A stretch of 64,000 nucleotides of DNA from Limosilactobacillus reuteri subsp. reuteri (GTDB lineage Bacteria > Bacillota > Bacilli > Lactobacillales > Lactobacillaceae). Where the stretch lies: positions 244,501 to 308,500 of the forward strand of contig NC_009513.1 of the NCBI RefSeq assembly GCF_000016825.1. Direction: 5' to 3'. The notes beneath the pieces were generated by a model. The model did no database searches, was not told the origin of the DNA, and saw only the letters and a list, made by a program, of their open reading frames with translations. Position numbers and translations under genes: made by a program. This document shows positions 58,047 to 64,000 of this stretch, in pieces. Each line of letters starts with the position of its first letter. The first letter of the stretch is position 1.

Positions 58047-58541
58047 ATGGCAATTGAAGTTGGAGCAAAGGTTTCAGGTAAAGTTTCAGGAATCACTAAT
58101 TTTGGTGCATTCGTTGATTTAGATGACAATCAGACAGGGCTAGTACACATCAGTCAAATCTCTGATAAATATATCAAGGATGTTCATGATGTATTGGCTG
58201 TCGGGGATGAAGTTACAGCAAAAGTAACACGGATTGGTGATGACGGTAAGATTGCTCTTTCAATCAAGGCCGCAGCTCCTCGTGAACATCAAGATCATCA
58301 TGAAAATAACCATCATCGTGAAAATAATCACCGGGATTTTCATCACGAACGGAATAATAATTTCCGTGGTCACAATGACAACTTCCGTGGTGGTTTTAGC
58401 GGTCGCCACCATAACAGTCACCAACACGAAGACTTTAATGACATGTTAGCTGGCTACCTAAAGGAAAGTGAATCACGTTTATCTACTTTGAAGCGTCAAA
58501 CTGATGGTAAGCGTGGTGGCCGTGGTGGTCGACGGAGCTAA
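58047..58541 (+). CDS. yabR: S1-domain RNA-binding protein (YabR/GSP13-like) with His/Asn-rich tail
   Basis: A 164-residue protein. Residues 1-72 form one S1 RNA-binding domain (G-A-K-V-S-G-K-V-S-G-I-T-N-F-G-A-F-V-D; G-L-V-H-I-S-Q-I-S). A low-complexity tail follows, very rich in His, Asn and Arg (about 78-135), ending in a Gly/Arg-rich stretch. Bacillus YabR lacks such a His-rich part, as far as I recall. Its position between divIC and tilS is conserved. Confidence 0.88.
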   Translation: MAIEVGAKVSGKVSGITNFGAFVDLDDNQTGLVHISQISDKYIKDVHDVLAVGDEVTAKVTRIGDDGKIALSIKAAAPREHQDHHENNHHRENNHRDFHHERNNNFRGHNDNFRGGFSGRHHNSHQHEDFNDMLAGYLKESESRLSTLKRQTDGKRGGRGGRRS

Positions 58542-58542
58542 T

Positions 58543-59937
58543 ATGACGGATTTACAACAAGCATTTGAGCGACACCTAGTAAGGAGTCGCTTTTTTGCTA
58601 CCCAGGATAAGGTAGTAGTTGCCGTTTCAACCGGGGTCGATTCGATGGTTCTGTTAGATCTCTTGCAGCACTTGTCGTCAAAGAATCGTCCCCAGATTAT
58701 CGTTGCCCATATGAACCATGAGTTACGAAAACAAAGCCAGCTTGAAGAACGATTCATTCGGCAATATTGTAAACAAAATGATTTAAAACTAGCGGTTACA
58801 CACTGGCCACAAGATCTTCATCCACAGACTGGGATCGAAAACGCTGCTCGGCAAGCCCGCTACCAATTTTTCCGGAAAGTAATGAAAGATAATCGGGCAA
58901 GCATTCTGCTCACGGCACACCACCAAAATGATCTAGCAGAAACAATGCTGATGAAGATGACTCGTGGTGGTCAGTTGAGTCAATTAGTGGGAATACGGGA
59001 TCGGCGCCCATTTGCTTCTGGAACCTTAATTCGGCCACTCTTACCCTTTAGTAAACAGCAGCTAAAGAAATATGCTTTACAGCATCATCTTAAGTGGTAT
59101 GAGGATAAGACAAATAAGGACTTGAACATTCAACGGAATCGATTTCGGCATGCGATAATTCCAATGCTTGAAGAGGAAAATCCCCAGTTGCTTTCCCACC
59201 TCGAAAGCTATCATCAACAGTTAACGGATCTCCTTACCTGGCGTGACCAAGAAGTTGCAGATCAATTAGCAGCATGTTTTGATCAACAAGGAAGAATGAT
59301 CCTGGCAAGTTTAGCGAAAAACAAGGAAATTATTCGAAAAGAAATTTTACGACAATGGTTTAATCAACAAGGAATATATGATATTAAGGACCAGCAACTT
59401 GATGAATTGTTGGAGGCCTTAGAAAACGAGCAAAAGCCACAGCAAATCATTGAATTGCCGCACCGATATATTCTTGCGAAATCCTACGCTACTTGTGCGT
59501 TAAAAAAATTGGATAATCCGCTTGAGAACCTACAAAAGCCCCAAGATCATGTGATAAAATTGGAACAATGGTATCAAGTAGATCCAATAAACTTAATGGC
59601 AGTGTCAGCTGAAAGATCGTTTTTCAAGGATGAAGAGCAGGTAGTTTCGCAATGGCTTGCTCCTGATCAATTTCCGCTGCGGCTACGGCAATGGCGACAA
59701 AAAGATCGTATTCGCTTAAAAAATGGCCATCACCAATTAGTCAAACGGGTTCTAATCAACCAAAAAGTTTCCCGAAAACAGCGTGACCAGCAAATGGTCC
59801 TGGTTGATGCGCATGACGAGGTCGTCTGGATAGTTAATCAAAAGTGGAGTTGGTTTGAACGGCCAACCGGCTATCAGCTGACATGGCAGCCATGTTTTAT
59901 TGGAATAAAAAATAAGGAGAAGAAAGTAAATGAATAA
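58543..59937 (+). CDS. tilS: tRNA(Ile)-lysidine synthetase
   Basis: Modifies C34 of tRNA-Ile(CAU) to lysidine so that it reads AUA. The 464-residue protein has the PP-loop at residues 29-34 as S-T-G-V-D-S (the usual second residue Gly is Thr), H-M-N-H-E-L-R near 62 and T-A-H-H-Q-N-D near 125, followed by the C-terminal tRNA-binding parts. ATG 58543 starts just after the yabR stop. It is essential in most bacteria. Confidence 0.94.
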   Translation: MTDLQQAFERHLVRSRFFATQDKVVVAVSTGVDSMVLLDLLQHLSSKNRPQIIVAHMNHELRKQSQLEERFIRQYCKQNDLKLAVTHWPQDLHPQTGIENAARQARYQFFRKVMKDNRASILLTAHHQNDLAETMLMKMTRGGQLSQLVGIRDRRPFASGTLIRPLLPFSKQQLKKYALQHHLKWYEDKTNKDLNIQRNRFRHAIIPMLEEENPQLLSHLESYHQQLTDLLTWRDQEVADQLAACFDQQGRMILASLAKNKEIIRKEILRQWFNQQGIYDIKDQQLDELLEALENEQKPQQIIELPHRYILAKSYATCALKKLDNPLENLQKPQDHVIKLEQWYQVDPINLMAVSAERSFFKDEEQVVSQWLAPDQFPLRLRQWRQKDRIRLKNGHHQLVKRVLINQKVSRKQRDQQMVLVDAHDEVVWIVNQKWSWFERPTGYQLTWQPCFIGIKNKEKKVNE

Positions 59938-60472
59938 CGATATTGAGCGTGTCTTATATAGTGAAGAAATGCTTGGCAAACGAATGGACGAATTAGCAAC
60001 GGACTTAACAAAAGATTATAAGGATAAACGGCCAATTATCATTTCCGTTCTAAGCGGGGCAGTTTTATTTACTGTTGACATGATTGAACGGCTAGATATT
60101 ATGGCTCAAATCGACTTTATTGATGTTTCTAGTTATTTTGGTGGATTAGGTTCGACTGGAAAAGTTAAACTTATCCATGATTTAAAAATAGACGTTAAAG
60201 ACCGGCATGTTCTAATTATGGAAGATATTGTTGATACTGGTCGTACTTTGAAATACTTGATGGACCTGTTAGCTGACCGGGGAGCAAAGAGCATCAAGGT
60301 TTGTTCATTATTAAATAAGCCAGAAGGTCGGAAAGTAGATATCGAACCTGACTATGTTGGCTTTACAGTTCCTAAAGAATTCTTGGTTGGATATGGTCTG
60401 GACTACAAGGGATTCTACCGAAATTTGCCATATGTGGGAATTTTGAAGCCATCTGTATACCAAAATGACTAA
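59930..60472 (+). CDS. hpt: Hypoxanthine-guanine phosphoribosyltransferase
   Basis: Salvages hypoxanthine and guanine with PRPP. The 180-residue protein has the PRPP motif I-M-E-D-I-V-D-T-G-R-T-L near residue 98 and D-F-I-D-V-S-S-Y near 62. It overlaps tilS by eight bases. The tilS-hpt-ftsH order is the same as in Bacillus. Confidence 0.96.
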   Translation: MNNDIERVLYSEEMLGKRMDELATDLTKDYKDKRPIIISVLSGAVLFTVDMIERLDIMAQIDFIDVSSYFGGLGSTGKVKLIHDLKIDVKDRHVLIMEDIVDTGRTLKYLMDLLADRGAKSIKVCSLLNKPEGRKVDIEPDYVGFTVPKEFLVGYGLDYKGFYRNLPYVGILKPSVYQND

Positions 60473-60510
60473 AAATGTTAGATAATTAGGATGACGGAAA
60501 AATCGATATT

Positions 60511-60556
60511 AAATGGACGGTATTTTAAAGATATTCTTAATTAACGTCCATTTTTA
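60511..60556 (+). terminator. Terminator after hpt
   Basis: AAATGGACG pairs with CGTCCATTT, with a longer loop, then TTTA. ftsH therefore has its own promoter. Confidence 0.75.
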
Positions 60557-60630
60557 TGGATCCGTAAATATGTAGTATGTATTATTAATAACATTGGTGA
60601 TAAAACTATTAATTCTTCTGTGAAATTAAT

Positions 60631-60647
60631 GGTCAATATTTGTCAAA
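60631..60647 (+). promoter_or_regulatory. CtsR operator of ftsH
   Basis: GGTCAAT-ATT-TGTCAAA matches the tandem CtsR heptads (GGTCAAA N3 GGTCAAA) at 12 of 14 positions. It overlaps the -35/spacer of the promoter whose -10 box is TATGAT at 60653-60658. Heat should release CtsR and raise ftsH transcription. Confidence 0.82.
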
Positions 60648-60705
60648 TATGCTATGATAGTGACTACAATTATAAAATATCGTTGCTGGTAGATAGGAGG
60701 TTGTT

Positions 60706-62814
60706 ATGAACAACAATCGTAAAAAAAATAATTTTACTCATAACGTTCTCTTCTATGCCGTGATGTTCTTGTGTATTATGGGAATCGCCTACTTCTTCTT
60801 TGGGGGCAATACCTCAACAGGACAAAGCAAGACCGTTTCCCAAAGCGAGTTTATCTCCGAACTGAAGAGTAATAAGGTTAAGAGCGTTCAGCTTCAGCCA
60901 AATGGTGGTGTATATAAGGTTACGGGTACTTACCGTAAACCCCAGTCAAATAATGACAATTCCGCCAACAATACTGGCTTTGCTCTTACACCACAACGAA
61001 ACAATAAGGTAACCCAATTCCAAAGTTCTGTTTTGGAAAGTGACGTAACTGTTAGTCAACTTCAAAACTATGCTAACCGTCATAATGTAAAGATTAGTAC
61101 TCGTGCTGAAGAATCTAATAGCGTCTGGATGAACCTGTTGTTGACTGTCTTGCCATTAGTCATCATGATTTTCTTCTTCTACATGATGATGGGCCAAGCT
61201 GGTCAAGGTGGCGGCGGCCGTGGAGTGATGAGCTTTGGTAAGACCAAGGCTAAGCCATCTGATGCTAAGAAAAACAAAGTTCGTTTCTCAGATGTTGCCG
61301 GTGAAGAAGAAGAGAAACAAGAATTGGTTGAAATCGTTGAATTCTTGAAGAATCCAAAGAAATTCACTAAGCTTGGTGCTCGTATTCCATCTGGTGTTTT
61401 ACTAGAGGGACCTCCAGGTACTGGTAAAACCTTGCTAGCTAAGGCAGTTGCCGGTGAATCAGGGGTACCATTCTTCTCAATCTCTGGTTCTGACTTTGTT
61501 GAAATGTTCGTCGGTGTTGGTGCTAGTCGTGTTCGTGACTTGTTTGATCAAGCCAAGAAAGCTGCTCCAGCAATCATCTTCATTGATGAAATCGATGCCG
61601 TTGGTCGGCGCCGTGGAAATGGCATGGGTGGCGGTCACGATGAACGTGAACAAACCTTGAACCAATTGTTAGTTGAAATGGATGGTTTCCAAGGCGATGA
61701 AGGAATTATCGTCATGGCAGCTACTAACCGTTCAGATGTCTTGGATCCCGCCCTCTTGCGTCCAGGACGTTTTGACCGAAAGATTTTAGTCGGTCGTCCA
61801 GATGTTAAGGGCCGTGAAGCCATTTTACGAGTTCATGCTAAGAACAAGCCAATGGCAAGCGACGTTGACTTAAAGGAAATTGCTAAACAGACTCCTGGGT
61901 TTGTTGGGGCTGACTTAGCTAACCTATTAAACGAAGCGGCTTTATTAGCTGCGCGGCGGAACAAAACTGAGATTGATGCTGCTGACTTAGATGAAGCAGA
62001 AGACCGGGTAATTGCTGGACCAGCTAAGCATAACCGTGTTCAATCTGAACAAGAACGAAAGACTGTTGCATACCACGAAGCAGGTCACACGATTGTGGGT
62101 CTTGTATTAAATGACGCACGAGTTGTTCATAAGGTTACAATTGTTCCGCGTGGGCGTGCAGGTGGATATGCTATCATGCTTCCACGTGAAGATCAGATGT
62201 TAATGTCGAAAAAGAATGCGATGGAACAAATCGCTGGTCTGATGGGTGGACGGGCTGCTGAAGAGCTTGTCTTTAAGTCACAATCTTCAGGAGCTTCGAA
62301 TGACTTTGAACAAGCAACCCAAATTGCTCGTTCAATGGTTACCCAGTACGGAATGAGTGATAAGATTGGTCCAGTAGAACTGCAAAGTTCTGGTCAGGTC
62401 TTTACAGGTCAAGGCTATGACCAATCGCCTTACTCCGAAAAGACTGCTGCTTTAGTTGATGAAGAAGTACGTCGAATCTTAACTGAAGGGCACGAAACTG
62501 CCTTACACATTATTGAGACGCACCGTGAGCAACATAAGCAAATCGCTGAAGCATTACTCAAGTACGAAACGCTTGATGAAAAACAAATTCTTAGTCTTTA
62601 TAAGACTGGAAAAGTTCCTGATAAGGATGTGGCTGCTGAAGACGAAGAGGCACGTGCACAAACCTTTGAAGAATCCAAGCGTGAACTTGAACGATTGGAA
62701 AATGAGCGTCACGATGAAGCAAAGGATAATCAAAATGATTCATCCGATACTAAGAGTGACAACTCAAATGATTCACAATCAAGTGATGATTCAGACAATT
62801 CTGAAGACAAGTAA
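60706..62814 (+). CDS. ftsH: ATP-dependent zinc metalloprotease FtsH
   Basis: A 702-residue membrane AAA protease. Two helices (about residues 12-30 and 142-162) flank an extracellular part that holds a Gln/Asn/Ser-rich insert (about 83-105). The AAA module has G-P-P-G-T-G-K-T at 235-242 and I-D-E-I-D-A near 288; the zinc motif H-E-A-G-H is at 457-461. The last 40 residues are Ser/Asp/Asn-rich. An AGGAGG site precedes the ATG. Confidence 0.97.
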   Translation: MNNNRKKNNFTHNVLFYAVMFLCIMGIAYFFFGGNTSTGQSKTVSQSEFISELKSNKVKSVQLQPNGGVYKVTGTYRKPQSNNDNSANNTGFALTPQRNNKVTQFQSSVLESDVTVSQLQNYANRHNVKISTRAEESNSVWMNLLLTVLPLVIMIFFFYMMMGQAGQGGGGRGVMSFGKTKAKPSDAKKNKVRFSDVAGEEEEKQELVEIVEFLKNPKKFTKLGARIPSGVLLEGPPGTGKTLLAKAVAGESGVPFFSISGSDFVEMFVGVGASRVRDLFDQAKKAAPAIIFIDEIDAVGRRRGNGMGGGHDEREQTLNQLLVEMDGFQGDEGIIVMAATNRSDVLDPALLRPGRFDRKILVGRPDVKGREAILRVHAKNKPMASDVDLKEIAKQTPGFVGADLANLLNEAALLAARRNKTEIDAADLDEAEDRVIAGPAKHNRVQSEQERKTVAYHEAGHTIVGLVLNDARVVHKVTIVPRGRAGGYAIMLPREDQMLMSKKNAMEQIAGLMGGRAAEELVFKSQSSGASNDFEQATQIARSMVTQYGMSDKIGPVELQSSGQVFTGQGYDQSPYSEKTAALVDEEVRRILTEGHETALHIIETHREQHKQIAEALLKYETLDEKQILSLYKTGKVPDKDVAAEDEEARAQTFEESKRELERLENERHDEAKDNQNDSSDTKSDNSNDSQSSDDSDNSEDK

Positions 62815-62820
62815 ACTATT

Positions 62821-62876
62821 GAAAAGACGGAAGATACAAAACCTGATTGGTAGGTGGTGGTCTTCCGTCTTTTCTT
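62821..62876 (+). terminator. Hairpin between ftsH and hslO
   Basis: GAAAAGACGGAAGA pairs perfectly over 14 bases with TCTTCCGTCTTTTC, followed by a short T run. It can end ftsH transcription or act as a partial terminator before hslO. Confidence 0.78.
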
Positions 62877-62904
62877 TGGGTTAAATTTTAAGGAGGAATT
62901 TAAA

Positions 62905-63825
62905 ATGAAAACAACAGATTATTTAGTAAAGTCAATGACCAAGGATGGAAAGTTTCGGGCTTATGCTGTAAATGCTACCCAAGTCGTTCAAAAGGCACAC
63001 GAAATTCATGATACATGGAGTGCTTCTTCAGCTGCTCTTGGTCGAACGTTAATTGGAACGATTCTCTTGGCTACTTCTAGCTTACAAGGGGAAGCAGGAA
63101 TGACGGTTAAGATTCAAGGGAATGGTCCGGTTGGCTTTATTATTGCGGATGGAACTGCTGAAGGAACCGTAAAAGGCTACATGGGTAATCCACACGTTTC
63201 TTTACCAGCAAATGATAAGGGAAAGATTGACGTTGCAAAGGCAATTGGTAATCAAGGTACTCTTTCTGTAACCAAGATGGCTCCTGGCGACAAGACACCT
63301 TATACTGGCGAAGTAAATTTAGTTTCTGGTGAACTTGGTGATGACTTTACTTACTACCTTGCTCAATCTGAACAAATTCCTTCAGCGGTTGGTCTTTCAG
63401 TATTCGTTAACCCTGATGAAAATATTGACGTTGCTGGTGGCTTCATGATTCAAGTAATGCCTGGTGCTAGCGATGAAGAAATCAGCAAACTTGAAAAGAC
63501 ATTGAAGGGCTTGCCATTGGTATCACAGATGTTACGTGATGGGGATACGCCAGAAGATATTTTAAAGAAAATTTTTGGTGATGACTTAAAGATCCTTGAA
63601 ACAATGCCAGTTCGTTATGCATGTGATTGCTCGAAAGAACGTTTTGCCCACGCCCTTGCAAGTATTTCTAAAGATGATATGAAGAAGTTGATTGACGAAG
63701 ACCACCATGCGGAAGCTGTTTGCCAATTCTGCGGGAAGAAGTACGAATTTAACGAAGACGAATTAAAGAAGATCTACGCGGAAATGACTGCGAATGATGA
63801 TAAAAAATCAACAGATGAAAAGTAA
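62905..63825 (+). CDS. hslO: Redox-regulated chaperone Hsp33
   Basis: A 306-residue holdase chaperone switched on by oxidation. The C-terminal zinc site has C-D-C (Cys240, Cys242) and C-Q-F-C (Cys273, Cys276), all four Cys kept. The ATG at 62905 follows AAGGAGG; the frame is open upstream through the hairpin but lacks a site. The ftsH-hslO-dus order is common in lactobacilli. Confidence 0.96.
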   Translation: MKTTDYLVKSMTKDGKFRAYAVNATQVVQKAHEIHDTWSASSAALGRTLIGTILLATSSLQGEAGMTVKIQGNGPVGFIIADGTAEGTVKGYMGNPHVSLPANDKGKIDVAKAIGNQGTLSVTKMAPGDKTPYTGEVNLVSGELGDDFTYYLAQSEQIPSAVGLSVFVNPDENIDVAGGFMIQVMPGASDEEISKLEKTLKGLPLVSQMLRDGDTPEDILKKIFGDDLKILETMPVRYACDCSKERFAHALASISKDDMKKLIDEDHHAEAVCQFCGKKYEFNEDELKKIYAEMTANDDKKSTDEK

Positions 63826-63932
63826 TTTTTGGTGCTAAGCGCGTTGATATGCTATGATAGTTGAGTTATCGGACAATTAAAAATGAAACTGGATGGCCAG
63901 CACAGTTTCTTAAGCAGTAATGAGGTGAAAAA

Positions 63933-64000
63933 ATGAAGTGGAAGATCGGTAACGTTGAAATTCCTAATCAAGTTGTTGTTGCACCAATGGCTGGAGTAAC
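63933..64000 (+). CDS. dus: tRNA-dihydrouridine synthase, partial (5' end)
   Basis: The first 22 complete codons only; the gene runs off the window. M-K-W-K-I-G-N-V-E-I-P followed by V-V-V-A-P-M-A-G-V matches the flavin-binding start of DusB-type enzymes, which reduce uridine in tRNA. A GAGGTGAAA site precedes the ATG. Its place after hslO fits. Confidence 0.85.
   Translation, partial: MKWKIGNVEIPNQVVVAPMAGV

Noticed and set aside
62513-62884. 123-codon plus-strand open frame over the ftsH end
   Set aside because: An out-of-frame shadow of ftsH running through the hairpin; no ribosome site.

Overview
The window looks like the chromosome of a low-GC, Gram-positive lactic acid bacterium, most likely Limosilactobacillus (Lactobacillus) reuteri or a close relative. 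This rests on gene order and protein character only (metG-tatD-rnmV-rsmA-veg; purR-glmU-prs; mfd-rqcP-divIC-yabR-tilS-hpt-ftsH-hslO-dus; a D-alanylation operon; an orphan ispE); no database search was made. Most of it is conserved housekeeping DNA read on the plus strand. Mobile elements sit in gaps between genes, several of them directly behind transcription terminators.

Region by region. 1-6.8 kb: a DUF72 protein, then metG-tatD-rnmV-rsmA (tRNA charging, DNase, 5S rRNA and 16S rRNA maturation), veg and ispE. 6.8-12.8 kb: a metal-ion ABC transporter with a Zur-like box, then purR, glmU and prs. 12.9-16.8 kb: a lipoprotein, and a minus-strand group with a HAD phosphatase, an HD-domain phosphohydrolase and a lipoyl/octanoyl transferase. 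16.8-18.7 kb: an IS200/IS605 element with TnpA, TnpB and a probable omega-RNA end. 18.7-21.6 kb: ywiB (probable AUU or AUC start), rpoE and pyrG, with a textbook CTP-sensing attenuator before pyrG. 21.6-23.5 kb: group IIC intron copy 1. 23.7-28.5 kb: murA (Cys to Asp variant), rpmE2, a lone PTS EIIC-like membrane protein, a DUF915 hydrolase and a class A sortase. 28.8-31.7 kb: a divergent TpiA paralogue with aldolase and a phosphoglycerate-mutase-like protein, then a LMW phosphatase. 31.8-36.4 kb: lemA-htpX, murF, cshA. 36.4-41.4 kb: an IS30 element, a glutaminase, an IS200 element and group IIC intron copy 2. 41.4-45.9 kb: dltXABCD on the minus strand. 46.2-52.8 kb: acpS-alr-mazF, a PyrR-type leader with codBA, a T-box leader with a hydratase-family gene, and a CBS protein. 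53-64 kb: pth-mfd-rqcP-divIC-yabR-tilS-hpt, ftsH (with a CtsR operator), hslO and the start of dus.

Nucleotide supply is a recurring theme: PurR with its own PurBox, prs, hpt, pyrG with CTP attenuation, and codBA with a PyrR attenuator. A second is the cell envelope (glmU, murA, murF, alr, dlt, sortase). A third is protein and RNA quality control (metG, rnmV, rsmA, cshA, mfd, rqcP, tilS, ftsH, hslO, htpX). I found no clearly new multi-gene system. The best leads are the leader RNAs, the MurA active-site change, the paired terminator-associated group IIC introns (one touching the dltD stop codon), the TnpB/omega-RNA element, the divergent TpiA cluster, and a family of structured intergenic repeats.
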